From the NCBI GenBank assembly GCA_019649035.1, contig BMAT01004195.1:82817-139946 (forward strand): a stretch of DNA of 57,130 nucleotides, written 5' to 3'. The stretch comes from Elysia marginata. Lineage: Eukaryota; Mollusca; Gastropoda; Plakobranchidae. Numbering within the stretch: position 1 is the first letter of the stretch; the number at the start of each line of letters is the position of its first letter. This document shows positions 35,320 to 46,920 of the stretch, one piece after another. The notes under the pieces are model-generated. The model had not been told where the DNA came from, did no database searches, and saw nothing but the letters and a program-made list of their open reading frames with translations. Both the position numbers and the translations under genes were made by a program.

Positions 35320-36830
35320 CTTGTTGCTCGTGATACACTGAAAAGCCACCGAGCAGGTTACTAGTTCTTTCACTCTGTTCAAATTTTAGCACTTTTGCTC
35401 ACGCTTTCTCGGGCTTCAGACTGGTCACAGAGCTTTTCCATTTGTCATCTTTGCTGAAGAACACACACAAAAAAAAACCAAACATTTTTCATGAGCCAAT
35501 CTCCTTTTCTATCCTTATCAAATAAAGTCAGTCTCACAAACTAATAATTTAATTTAATGTTTAAAAAGAGAATCGTATTACCAACTGACTGATTAGTGTA
35601 AAGAAGATGAAACCTTCACTGCAGCTGCCAAATGTATAACGTTTTAGTATAAATTACTGTATATTATAGACTTCTTGTTTCAAAGGAAAGTAAGGTAGAT
35701 ATTAATTTTGAAATTGCTCTAATCCCGTCAAAGACCAAGACTCCAAGTTCAAAAAGAAACATTATCTGTAGAGCCAGCTGAGCATAAACCTCCTTTAAAA
35801 CTCTCTATTTCATTCTTTTTGTATACTCTGCCCTTCCCCTACCTCCCGAGTTTGTCTGTCTGCGTCTCGTTACCTTGAACTCAGCTGTCAATATTTTATG
35901 GCGTCTACATTTTGCTCTTCTAGGAATATCCCTTTTAATCCTTTGCTTCTATTTACGTACTTTTTCAGAAGAACATTTTTCTCTATTTCTCTAACTTCGA
36001 TAAAACTGTAAATTATTAAGCTTGTCGTATTAGAGAAAAATCGACCTTCAGATTTAAGACAGCTTGCCACGTAGAGCCTAGGCCCTAATGCTAAAATAGA
36101 AGAAAACATGGCATGTAGAACCTAAAACTGAAGAAAAACTGTGCTCAAAACTTTTGCCAGATCTAGGCCTGAAGTAGACTTTAGATTAATACATCTTCTA
36201 TGCCAAGCTTTAAATCTAGACGATCTTTATTGACTTGTAGTTATGAGTCAAAATTTTAAACTTATAATTTAGATTTTAAATCAGGTCTATCCTAAATTCT
36301 ACGGAATTCGACAAACGAAGCGGGCAAAACTATTTTATTTATTTGTGTTCCACCACCTACAATTGTAACAATCTTAAAAAGATACTAATAGGCAGAAGCA
36401 CATAAAATTTGACCTCTCCTTTATTACCAATGGTTAATTCTAGAAATATTGTTCGCAAGATAACCATGATTTCGCATCTTTCATTTTTCCAGGCATGCTT
36501 TCTAATCCTTTGTATCACAGATAGCAAGTTATTAAATTTGTTAAAATGAAGCTTGTTTTGGTAATATTAGCCTCGGACTGTATTAAAAACTCAGATTTAT
36601 GAAAAGTGGGCGCTTAGGAGAAGATTATCATCTTAAAGTCTTAAAATCATCAACTTTTGAATTAGGTAATCTATATGAATGAGACAATTTTTATACATAA
36701 CCGCAGTGAACCTACATGAATCGATAATCAATCATACAAATATGCTGCTCATTTATCATTATTTGAGTAATTGGTGTGACCTGGCTGTCCCAGTGCAGAT
36801 GCTGGTTATGTAGGTGATTGTGACTCAGGG
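35320..36830. other. AT-rich stretch rich in CTAG/AGATCT words
   Basis: No gene recognised. Around 36150-36290 several AGATCTAG, CTAGAC and TAGATT words cluster. Confidence 0.4.
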
Positions 36831-36836
36831 GTAATT

Positions 36837-37360
36837 TCATGAGCAGACTGGGGGACAAGAATAACGAAAGAAATGAAGAGAAGGAAAGAGAGAATGAAAG
36901 AGATAAAGAACGACAGAAAGAGATAGGGAGAGCTTAAGGGAGACAGAGAAAGATAAAGAGAGACAGAGAAAAGGAGAGATAAAGAGAGACAGATTAAGAA
37001 ATAGGTGAAGGGAGACGTAGATAGAAATAAAAAAGGGATAATGAAAGAGAAAGGTAAAGACAGCTACAGGTAGATATAAGGAGAGACAGAGAAAGGTATT
37101 GGAGACACAGAGATAGATGGGGATAGAAATAGAGAGATGGAGATACAGACACATTGAAAATGACAGGGAAAGAGAGGAAGATAGCCTCTGAGATAAAGAG
37201 AAACAGAGAAAGAGAAAAGAGCCATAGTACAAAAATAGACTAGGGGAGAGGGGAGATAAAGAGACAGATAGATAAAGAGATATAGCGAAAGACTGGGTGA
37301 GAGAAATATATAGAGAGGGGGTACAGAGAGAAAAGGAGAGAGAGAGGAGTGGCTTCATGA
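36837..37360. repeat. Near-homopurine GA/AGACAG/GATAAAGA tract, about 520 bp
   Basis: The plus strand is almost all A and G, in loosely repeated units such as AGAGACAGAGAAAG and GATAAAGAGA, with C and T interruptions. It lacks a strict period. The 182-residue minus-strand open frame over it (36837-37385) is Leu/Ser-rich because the complementary CT strand cannot easily form stop codons. I reject it as a gene. Confidence 0.93.
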
Positions 37361-37389
37361 TGAGATTTATTGCTTCTCTACGCATGATA

Positions 37390-38542
37390 ACTTACTGTTA
37401 CAGATGAGCGGTGTAGCAGAATCCTTAAAAAGGACATGCGTGGTATAGATTACTGTATCAACCCTGTAACTTGATAACAACGTGAGTCCATTGATCAGAA
37501 AAAAAATCTTTCTTCAAAACATCTTTACATTTGAATTAGTTGAAATAAAACAAAACAGTTGAAGATCGAAAAACTTTTAATAAAAAAAAATATCATGTCT
37601 TAGAATCTTCTGTTTCAATTAAATCTGCTTGCTTCAATAGTGTTCAATCTCACAAAGATCAAAATGTATCACAGTTTTAATGATAACGACTGGCTAAGAA
37701 TTATAAGTTTAACGAACTTTTGCTCGTCGGCACATAAATAGAGCTGAAATGAAACCCATATCCTTCACCAGTGAAACCGCTTCGTTAGGTGATGACCTAA
37801 CAACAGGTCACAACATTTCCTTGTTTTTCAAACTGACATTTGTCCATCATTATGTATGAATGTGATCTTTCGTATTATCTTATTCTGTCGCCTAAAAAAG
37901 TATAAAAATAAATAATTTATCGTATTATGTTACACGCTAGTTTTTTCTCCTCAAGTTAATCTCACTATTGTTGGTTTTTTTTATCCCACACTCTAGTTGA
38001 TACATGTTGCACTAGAAAACAAGTATTAACTAAGTAAAAGAAAGGAGATCTAAAGAAAACGATAAAAAAAAGTTGTTTTGAAGTAAGAAGACGTAGATGG
38101 GACTAGAAATTACCTCTTGCTTAAAGTTACTTTGGCTGAGCATCTCAGAAATTTACTTTCGAAAAACCTTTTAGATTCAGTTGTTATGAAGATGATTATT
38201 TTTAGCAGCAAAACCGAAAAGAAAAACAGTTATTAATTAAGACATTACTAATATTTCATATTCATGTAATCCTGTTATAATATTACCATATTTATCTTAG
38301 TCCTTTCTATGAAATATACAGCATTAAATGATTTTACTGAAATTTACTAGATAAAAATATTATCTTTACTTTTTAAAGAACACTTTATGGGGCACTTACT
38401 TCACATAAAAGTTGAAGTCTCTAAAAAGAGCAGTGATATTGGGATATATATTTTTTAAGTTATACTTTTTCTCAATAGGTCTTTATAAAATAATTCAGTC
38501 GAAATAGTGAAATATTCTTTCTAGTAAGCACCTACTTTAATC
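37390..38542. other. AT-rich stretch, no gene recognised
   Basis: Nothing structured is visible. On the minus strand near 38400-38430 a strong acceptor and a GTAAGT donor lie only 21 nt apart, which I treat as chance. Confidence 0.4.
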
Positions 38543-38671
38543 NNNNNNNNNNNNNNNNNNNNNNNNNNNNNNNNNNNNNNNNNNNNNNNNNNNNNNNNNN
38601 NNNNNNNNNNNNNNNNNNNNNNNNNNNNNNNNNNNNNNNNNNNNNNNNNNNNNNNNNNNNNNNNNNNNNNN
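38543..38671. other. Assembly gap (129 N)
   Basis: A run of N with ordinary AT-rich sequence on both sides, so unlike the first gap it is not at a microsatellite. Confidence 0.99.
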
Positions 38672-39702
38672 TTGTTTAAAGCTTCAATACCTCAACAATC
38701 TAATAAAATTATCAATATTGTGTGAAAAGATATTTAACTCACAACTTTTAATAATTCTGCCAAAGACAAACGAAAAGCAGTATCTGTAGTGTAAAATATA
38801 TTAGAGATATTGCATTTCGTTTGTCCACAGCAGAATTTAAAATATAGACAAAAAAAGAAAAAGCTGGATATTTAAATTGCGTTTTTTAAAGTTTCATTTC
38901 CGACTTCCGACTCATTCATCTTGGACGCGAGATATTTTTTTGAGTCACTGGGGTATATGACTAGGAAACAGGAATCGCAATACGTATAATTTGGCTAGAT
39001 AATATCCTATTTCAAGAAATATAATCATGCAAATAATTATTCGTTGGCGGTTCTTCTTAGGCAAACTGTTTGGAGCTTGACTGAAATTTGCAGAGCATGA
39101 CGGGACATTTATAACAATATGTCTTTCCGTTATACCTGTCTTCTGAGCAAGCTTATAACGAACCCTTAATATTCTTCAAGTCTCTTAAGAAAAACATGCA
39201 TTTAAGTTACAGGGCTCTAAAATTTTTCCATAGAAAGTTAAGTTTAAAAAAAATAGTAATTTCTAATTGTTTTTCTTAACCGTCAAATCAGGATTTGTTT
39301 CGTTGCTTGCTTTTCCTGGGTGTAAAAGGAGATTGGGTTTCTCATGTAATTAAGTATTGATTTAAGGTGGCAAGAAGAAATGCTTCGCTGTCCTTTCACT
39401 GTATATTGAGCTGATTAATCATCAGAGAAAGTCGATCTAGGAAAACGCTTAGGGAAAACAATTACAAATTGATACCACCCTTAAGATGCTTTTCCGTTTG
39501 AAATCTTGAGATTGCCTCCGAGAGAAAATCAATGTCATTAAGGTCTATAATATTAACGATGCTGAAATTTGATGCTTTCTTGTGAATTAATTGTTCGCTG
39601 TGAGCCTAAGCGTTCGTGTTCCTACGCGAACTATAACGGTGCTTTGCGTGGGAAAATAACATGTTTTTAATATTCAATATCGAAAACTTTTTTTAAATAA
39701 AG

Positions 39703-39765
39703 GTCTACTTTTCACGTGTTCCATATGATGATAGAAAAGAAGCTGTAAGTGAAATGGTTAAAAAG
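39703..39765 (+). CDS. Candidate internal exon, product unknown
   Basis: A 63-bp segment between a T-rich acceptor (CTTTTTTTAAATAAAG, AG at 39701-39702) and a strong AAG|GTAAGT donor at 39766 reads 21 codons in phase 0 at both ends. The peptide (YFSRVPYDDRKEAVSEMVKK) has a charged, helical, strongly protein-like composition. An in-frame stop lies just upstream of the acceptor, as expected at an intron edge. The acceptor's A-rich end is weak. I cannot place the peptide in a family. The next block, at 39927, starts in the same phase after an AAG. Confidence 0.25.
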
Positions 39766-39926
39766 GTAAGTCTATAAAAATTACCCATGAGCGCAGAGTG
39801 CTTTTAAGGTATCTCAAATCATAATTACGATAATACAGACAGAGAAATTGAGTGAAATGTCTTATATTTAAATATGGAAGAAAATATTACAATTAAAATA
39901 ATTATTGTAAAAGCTTGAACTGCAAG

Positions 39927-40013
39927 CTCTTTTTTCGTGTTACCATTGAAATTGACGCCCTGATGGCGTCTACGGCCGCGCCTGTTCTTGGAACTGCCCT
40001 GGCTTCACTCTAA
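39927..40013 (+). CDS. Possible partner terminal exon, product unknown
   Basis: After CTGCAAG the sequence reads 28 codons in phase 0 to TAA at 40011-40013, beginning LFFRVTIEIDALMASTAAPV and ending LGTALASL. The block is GC- and CpG-rich (ACGGCCGCGCC), in contrast to its surroundings. It lies 161 bp after the preceding candidate exon and in compatible phase, so the two could be joined by a short intron. The acceptor has no good pyrimidine tract, and the pocket may instead be part of a repeat. Confidence 0.17.
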   Translation, partial: LFFRVTIEIDALMASTAAPVLGTALASL

Positions 40014-40094
40014 TAACTCTTAAGGAGAAAAAGGACCAGGGGTCGATATTCACTCGAGTAACTTTATGCTCAGTACGGGTGAAGAACAGAAAGT

Positions 40095-40286
40095 TTGCTC
40101 AGGATTTCCTGTGGCAGTTATTCAATTTCCTTAATCACAACATGCAATCTCGGGCAAGTTGCAAGTCTGATACTTGCTAATACCGCACTGAGGAGATTGG
40201 AATTATTGGCAGAGCTTTCTGCTCTAGATTTTCGTGATCACCGGGAAACTTACTTTTCTAGTTTGGGGATAAATAAAAGAATATAA
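40095..40286 (+). CDS. 63-codon coding-like frame, product unknown
   Basis: The frame is open from just after a stop near 40080 to TAA at 40284-40286. It reads CGSYSISLITTCNLGQVASL, then ILANTALRRLELLAELSALD and FRDHRETYFSSLGINKRI. The Leu/Ala-rich middle looks helical. No ATG begins the frame. With the two preceding blocks it makes a stretch of about 580 bp with coding-like patches on the plus strand, in different frames. Confidence 0.15.
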   Translation: MLRISCGSYSISLITTCNLGQVASLILANTALRRLELLAELSALDFRDHRETYFSSLGINKRI

Positions 40287-40289
40287 AGA

Positions 40290-41800
40290 AGATGAGCTGT
40301 AATGTTTTAGATTTAAATTTGCATTAATGGCACAAGAAAAAAAATCGCGTGAAAATAAAAAGAAAAGCTATTTTTAATCGTTATTGCGAGTGCATGACAA
40401 ATTTTAGAGTAGACTACAAGACCAACCGCTTCGACAGAAATAGAAAAGTTTAGGGTAAGGTAGATAGCTTTCTTTCTTTCTTTATGCATGTATTAATTAC
40501 CCGTCAGCGTGTAAGGATTTAAAACAAGTTTTTATGGGTAACGATTTTGTCATTCTAGGATGCATTAAAACTACAAGCATTTCTTATAATTAGTTTAAAA
40601 TTTCTCATCAAAGCTAAATAAACAATGAAAAGCAAAAGAAAAAAAATCCTTTAAAGTTATAGTGTTGAAGTAATTAATAATTCACATTGGTCGCTGAAAT
40701 CAAAACAAAGGGTTTAATCCTTGTCAGTGACGTAATAACTCCCGTTTTGGTAAAAAAAAAAAAGTGTACTTAAATTTGTATTGCTCAAAATAAGCTGTAG
40801 ACATTAATTACAAAAAATATTTAATTTTTCCTTTCCGTTTGCAGAACCATTTACGCTTGATGTAATCAAAGTTCAGCTTACATCATATTCAGAGGTGATA
40901 ATTTTAACTGTATAACTAAGCTTGCATGTACTAAAAATCTATGGCAAGACTACAGTACGTTGCAAGTAAAATAAAAAAAAAACCAATTTATAATGCTTCG
41001 GTACATTACGCATCCACCTCAGTCGATTGTCAGGTGTTTAGATACACACTGCAATTAGCATTATATTGTGTCTACTGCTTATTATATTAAGTAGTAACAT
41101 TAGACCTTGTTACATCGTTCATTTAGCCCTATTGTATATATAGGGTGGTTTTTTAGTACAAAGTGATGGATGTTGGGCAAGAGTTCTGAGATGTTTCGCA
41201 AAGCAGTATCTGGCGCATAAAGTATGGAAGATTCATGGTTTTAGTCAACGAGTTCTAAAATCAACGGCAATCTGTTCCATTTTGTACGAGAAAACTCGGG
41301 GAAAATTATCTAATCTTCATATATGGAGCCTCGGGCACATTTTTTAGACATCCGAGATTTATTTCATTGTGAAAAATTTCCTTCGACCGTAAATTAGGTA
41401 AACCGGAGTCCAAAATCAATATCACTACTATTATGATGAGAGTGTGGAAGAGTTCGGAAACGGACAGTGTCTAGAAAGTATGAAAGAATGGATTCGTTTA
41501 TCGCCTTTTGCAATTGGTAATTGAAAGAGAATGTTTGACAAGATAAAGGGTCGTATACTTTCTGTCAGGACGTGATTTAGATGTTTCTTTTGTGCGTGTT
41601 AAGCATGACTTCTACGGCTTTGTGACTAACGCTATAAAAAAAATTAACACTCGTTTAATGGGCAGAGTCTCCGGAAATTAAGTGGGCTGCAAATGCGCCC
41701 GATATGCCCATGCGATGTTAAGTCTGCGCTTAATACTGAATTAGTGTGTGAAGAAAACTAGACGTTAAGCGTTGGCCATGGCTGTGCACTGAAAAAATGA
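40290..41800. other. AT-rich stretch, no gene recognised
   Basis: A palindromic TATATAGGGTGG-like word near 41140 resembles the start of some DNA-transposon ends. No partner end was found. Confidence 0.35.
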
Positions 41801-41807
41801 TAATAAG

Positions 41808-41925
41808 ACAGAGATAGAGAAAGAAAGAGAGAGAGAGTGAGAGAGAGAGTGAGAGAAAGAGTGAGAAAGAGAGAGAGAGTGAGAGAAAGAGTTAGAAAGA
41901 GAGAGAGAGAAAGAGAAATACAAAG
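41808..41925. repeat. GA-rich microsatellite
   Basis: GAGA with AGTGAG and AAGAGT variants. The Ser/Leu-rich minus-strand open frame is its shadow. Confidence 0.93.
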
Positions 41926-42134
41926 ACAAACATAAAATGTAGCCGAAGTCCACAGAAAAAAATGGGAGAGAGAAAAAATACTTAAAACTAGACCGTTTCA
42001 AAATGAAAGCCACAAGAAAGGACAGTTTTCCGTAATGACACTTTGTTAGTGGAATCAATCTCTCTTTGTTTTGGACATTATAAACGATTCCTGACTATGT
42101 ATACCTGATATGACGAATATTTCGGTCGTGGCCT

Positions 42135-42175
42135 TGTAAAACAAAACAAAACAAAACAGAAGCAAAACAAAACAC
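42135..42175. repeat. (AAAAC)n pentanucleotide run
   Basis: Short AAAAC repeat with one AGAAGC interruption. Confidence 0.85.
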
Positions 42176-42179
42176 ATTT

Positions 42180-43520
42180 CAAGATTGACATTTAACGAAT
42201 TGAATTTGTGTACATAGCATAGTCTTTGAACAATGTGGCAATTGCAAAAAAAAAAAAAAGAACTGTAGAAGATCATTGTTTTTCTAGATGTCTCTTTTAG
42301 TTCATCTGAAACTACCTTTGTGTGAGCTCACCAGAGCAGATTTCTGAGTAGATTGATTATTTTCCTGGGTTTCCCATCATCACTAGACAAATGTATCGAA
42401 GTTCATAAAGTCACAGCTATAGCACCGTAATACGTTGCTTTTAGGTTAATTAGGATGAAATAACAATTAACACCACAATAACTTTTTTTGTACTTTTATT
42501 ACGCTGTTCGTTAGGGTCTTATGTACGTTTTCCTTATTTTGCATAAGGTTCATAATAAAAAAAACACTAAATTTCCAAATATCACACAAAAAAACTAGTA
42601 AGTTAGAATTGTTTTTCTGTTTCAATTGTGTGTTGACAGAAAGGAATGGCTGGAAAAACAGTTTTAGTGATACAATGAGCAGAATCGATTTATTCTGAAG
42701 CATACCCGAAAGTTCAGGTGGTATGTATTGGGAATGAGCACAAATTATAATTCTTGATGGCAAAATCCCTCGTTTGCTTGCAGGCAAGAACGAAAATTTT
42801 GTCCTCTATTCTGATTCCCAGATTAAGACTACAACAAAGCAAGAGAACATGTTTAGGTGTGTTAGCTTAAAGAACTAACCGAACACTTCTGATGTTTATA
42901 TGAAAATGAAGAAAATTATCTTATTTACTAAGACTTTGGTTACACGTTCAACACTACTCGTAATAATTAATGAAAAAATGACTAACGCCTTATGTAATTA
43001 TGTTTAGTTTAGGTACAAAATTATAATAGGATTCGTGACAAAACTATATCAAAGAAAAATTGTGTGTGGATGATTTTTTCTGAACGCGCCGACTAGATCT
43101 ATTTCTTTTTGTAGTTCTATACTTGTACAGTGCTGACATCATAGTATGCCTATTTTATACTCAAGACGCTGTAAAACAAGAACCTGTACATCTAAATAAA
43201 AAGGTAGAAAACAAAAAAATCCCATGGTACATTCTATGATGTAAGATATACATGTATGTGTATACTTCTCTTAAGAACGAACAAGAAGCTTAAAATATGT
43301 ATATACTGTACATAGCATAATGACGGTGATGCCCACAACTACATAAAGTAAAGTTACAGATTGACAGAATTTAAAAGAAAATAAAAAGGTACTTCAAAAT
43401 TGCAAGACACAATTGCATTCATGCGTGAATTAAAAAGAAAAAAAAATGAATTAAGGCAGAGTGTGTAAAGAGTTTTTTCATATGGCACCTAACCCATTAA
43501 ATTCCTTTAATCTTTTACAT
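42180..43520. other. AT-rich stretch, no gene recognised
   Basis: The 42467-42787 minus-strand frame is 106 codons long but does not start with ATG and has no family motif. Confidence 0.4.
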
Positions 43521-43529
43521 GTGTTCCCC

Positions 43530-43762
43530 CTCAGATAACCTTCTGAACTCACAAGGCAGCAGCTATTGCGACGTTTCACCCCAATAGTTTCAATTGAGAT
43601 CTTTCACTGCTCATAGCCGGGTACTCATTTAGCGTCTAAGTGCCGCGAAGAATAGTATGTTAATTGTCTTTCTCAAGGACTACACGTCGACCTGCCAAAT
43701 GCAGGGCTCGTCAACCGGACCTCTCCGGGTCTTAAAGCCGAGTGCCTACAACTGACACTAAA
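43530..43762 (-). mobile_element. Decayed tRNA-derived SINE-like repeat
   Basis: On the minus strand a tRNA-like head can be read. An A-box relic (TAGTGTCAGTTG at 43749-43760) is followed by GGCACTCGGCTTTAAGACC. A degenerate B box (GGTTGACGAGCCC at 43704-43716) comes next. The body contains GTAGTCCTTGAGAAAGACA, then GCGGCACTTAGACGCTAAAT and GAGTACCCGG. This layout (tRNA head, then a 'CCTTG-GCAAGACACTTAA'-type motif) is one I associate with marine invertebrate SINEs. The head is mutated and no target-site duplication is visible. The body end near 43530 is approximate. Confidence 0.55.
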
Positions 43763-44430
43763 ACATGATGACATTTAAAGCTATATTTTCTTAAAGTATT
43801 TCTTGTTTAAGCCAAACAAGGTTTTAGCTAAGGCTGGTTTTGAAAAGATTTGAGAGACGTACATAATTCAAGTAGTCGAGCAGACTATCCCATTGTTCAG
43901 TAGCATATGCATAGAGAGACCCGTCACCTAAATCTAGACTTGATTTTGCGGGAGGGAAATGTGCAATATTTTTCTTTTCTGAGCCGTAGGGCGACACTTT
44001 TCTTTAAAATATCTTGCAGGAAATGGGGAGGGGGAGACCAGTATCAGCAGTATCATAAGATACATTTTAAAGCGGTGCATTGCTCTTAAAATCTATTCTT
44101 TCTCTTGTTGGAGGCCAATGAAGATACTGAAATATGGGTTATTGAGAACATCTTATTGAGAGAGGTGAAGATTTAACAAAGGTGAGGCGACAGTCGATTT
44201 GCCACTTTTTATTTTAACTTTGCCATTTACATGGCAATTAATGATACCACACATTTTTACTGTTGCCTAGATTCACACTGTAACCTCTCCAGAAGCAGAT
44301 GAATAGGAAGATGAAAAAAACTCAGAGGCCAAGTTGTAAGCACCCCGTTGGTCTTAATTAATGAAACGCACTAAGTCTGAGCCATACCGGCAACTACACT
44401 GAATTATAAAAGCATTCGCATAATGTAAAG

Positions 44431-44765
44431 CAGCGTGGCTCAGTGGTTAGCGCGCCAGACTTGTGATCCGGCGATCGGGAGTTCGATTCCAAGGGAAATC
44501 CCTGGGTGACGCGTGTCTCATAACTCCGACGTATGTTGTAATTGACTTAGGAAAGCAACTCATCTACACTTTCCTCAGTTCACCTATGTGGCTAACGGCA
44601 GAGCTTGAAATTTGTGCAGTGTTAGTATTTGAGCGCCTACCAGGCAGCCTTTGTAATACTCTAAAATATAAGTTAAATTTGATTTGGTATCTATTGGCCT
44701 GATGGGGGAAATATGGAAAGTCTTGAGACTGCCTTCGGGGGTGGAGGACTTTAACCATATTTTTT
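44431..44765 (+). mobile_element. tRNA-derived SINE with well-preserved A and B boxes
   Basis: A perfect-looking RNA polymerase III A box, TGGCTCAGTGG (44436-44446), is followed 44 bp later by a B box, AGTTCGATTCC (44480-44490). Between them the anticodon-loop region CTTGTGA recalls tRNA-Thr (TGT). The acceptor and T stems do not pair, so it is not a working tRNA gene. The body includes AGGAAAGCAACTCATCTACA and GCCTTCGGGGGTGGAGGACT, and it runs out in a T-rich tail at about 44758-44768. The 44463-44702 and 44684-44911 open frames are shadows of the repeat. Confidence 0.8.
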
Positions 44766-44909
44766 TTTGTTGTAATTTTATGATCTGCGTTGACTCAAAA
44801 ACTACAAAATTATGCAGAGTTATCTCATACTTAGAAAAGCTTGGAGAGCAATCTATCTGGAATGAAGTACGAATATATTATTTATCAAGAGAGTGGTATA
44901 CTAAGCTTT

Positions 44910-45555
44910 AAGAATTCTACTCTTAGTGGAAAAACACAACAATGAATAAGCCTCATGGATTAACCTTGTGCTTGTGACCCCTCTCGTACGTTAATTAATT
45001 TGCCCTTCGTCTAGGTAGTATCCTTTGAAAAACATTTTTCAAATATTGAATCAAACTCTCTTTTGATGGTCCTGTCTTCTCTTTTGTGATTTCTGGATTG
45101 AACTAATATTTTTTTCTCGTCCCTTTTTATGTCTTTTTATAAAGGGACGTCTGGCTCCTGTGGTTTTTTTTTTGAACATTATAGAGTAAGATTCCATTAG
45201 AGAGTGACAGAAAGAGAGAGAGAGAGATGTTTTCAACCTTATAATATGTATTATGTGATATGGAACTGTGTGAAAACAAACTAGTTCGTGATGAATAAAT
45301 CTAGCTTATCGTTTCTTATGTTATCTTAAAATTTTTTTTCGAACTTTCTAAAAACTTTTGAGTTAAATTTTCTCTCATCTTTTCTTTAAAACTGTGGATT
45401 AATGCTGTTGCCTAAAAAAACTCGCCTGTATGCACTATAAACATTGATTTGACTAAAAATTATAATTCATTGTAATTATTTATGAATTTATCAAAGACGT
45501 CTTTATATTGTTAAAAAATTCACTGGATTTTTTTCCCGTTACCCTTGAAAGCATT
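44910..45555. other. AT-rich stretch
   Basis: Nothing recognised apart from a short (GA)n at about 45211-45227. Confidence 0.4.
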
Positions 45556-45559
45556 GGTT

Positions 45560-45762
45560 TCTCCTTCCCCAAATCATTTCACCACTTTCTATGGAAAAAA
45601 TCGCAGTTTATAGGTACTTGTAAGTTGACAGCACTATGGTGTGCTTTAGTTCCCCGTCCTTTGGTGTCAACAGAACTCACGGGATAAATTCTCGGAGAGG
45701 GCGTGGCTTTGCGAGAGCAACATGACGCTGAGAGATGGAAAGTGCGTTGTCTAGGTTTGCTT
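45560..45762 (+). repeat. Interspersed or duplicated 200-bp sequence, copy A
   Basis: It matches 46721-46920 in the same orientation at an offset of 1158-1160 bp. Shared blocks include CCCCAAATCATTT, GGGCGTGGCT, CATGACGCT and AGAGATGGAAA. The copies have diverged but stay nearly collinear. Confidence 0.85.
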
Positions 45763-46138
45763 TTGTAAGGTTACTAGTTATCTTAATAATAGACATTCAC
45801 CGGGTTTTTCCGCATTCCTCTGGACGTATGTTTTAAAATATATGAGAAAAAAATCTCTACATTGTGAAGAAAGCTATTAGTCGAAAAAAGGATGGTTTTC
45901 GTAACTTCTGTGTCTTAGTAACTCATGCCAATGGTGGTGCATAATAATTTAATAGGCTTACTTCCTTGAAGTGGCTTATTCAAGATAGCGTGGATAGCAT
46001 TTTCAAAATACCTATCTGCTGGCGTAAAATTAAATTGTATAAAACACAAGTCTAATTCAATTTTTTTTGTTTTTATTCTATATAAACTTTAAAAGAATGG
46101 TAGGATAGAGGTTTTGCATATTAGGTAAATGTAGAGTC

Positions 46139-46296
46139 TCGCTATCAAAATCACCGAAAATCTCGGAAGTTAGAGTATGATTTTTTTTGCAATGAATTAA
46201 TGTTACCATACTAAACGTAGATCTAATTTGATCCTTTACACAAAAAACTTATAGTTATACTCTAACTTCCGAGATCGTCAGCCGTTTTGATTGCGA
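46139..46296. repeat. Inverted repeat with 19-bp perfect stem
   Basis: ATCTCGGAAGTTAGAGTAT at 46160-46178 is exactly complementary to 46257-46275. An outer pair (TCGCTATCAAAA and TTTTGATTGCGA) extends the arms after a mismatched stretch. The loop is about 78 bp. It looks like a small MITE or foldback relic and lies between the two 200-bp copies. Confidence 0.75.
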
Positions 46297-46720
46297 AATG
46301 CAAAATGCAATATATTTGCCATGTGCACAGCCTCAATAGATTAATTTCCGTTTGTTACTCACAGTCCAATAACAACAACTTTTGGGTTTCAAATCTCGAT
46401 GAAATCTGGCTTATGAAGTTTAACCTATTGACTGATAAAATGACCTCACCGAACGAAGCCAAGTTGGTTTTTTTAATAAGTATGTTTTCAGATTTCGTCA
46501 ATAAAAACCAGTATCTGTCCGTCAGCTTTTCTACATGAAGACGAATATAATTATTTGTGCAATGTTTTGTTTTTCTTTGAAAAAAATAGACATCTCACAA
46601 TGCCATGGTCTCAGGTCTTTTAGCAAAAACAGGTATTTTTACTGAAATAAATTATTATAATCACAAACGATACCGTTGATGACGTCCCTTTAGGACCCCT
46701 TTGGTCGCCATCTTGGATCT

Positions 46721-46920
46721 TCTTCTCCCCAAATCATTTTGCCACTTTCCACGGAAAAACTGGGGTTGAGTTTTGAGATACGTTGAGTGCACTTTGATTA
46801 TTTTTACTTCCCCGGCTTGTAGTGTCAACAGATCGCGCGGGATGGGCTCTTGGCAAGGGCGTGGCTATGCGAGATCGACATGACGCTCAGAGATGGAAAA
46901 TGCGTTGTATAGTTTTGCTT
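46721..46920 (+). repeat. Interspersed or duplicated 200-bp sequence, copy B
   Basis: Partner of 45560-45762. It is preceded by CGCCATCTTGGAT, which contains a YY1-like GCCATCTTG. Copy A lacks this segment, so it marks a boundary of the shared sequence. Confidence 0.85.

Noticed and set aside
36837-37385. 182-codon minus-strand open frame
   Set aside because: Leu/Ser/Tyr-rich low-complexity translation of the CT strand of a near-homopurine tract, which cannot easily form stops.
38400-38432. 21-nt minus-strand microexon between acceptor- and donor-like sites
   Set aside because: Such short motif pairs are expected by chance at this composition, and no partner exons are visible.
44431-44503. 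Functional tRNA gene
   Set aside because: The A and B boxes are good, but the acceptor and T stems do not pair, and the sequence continues into a SINE body.
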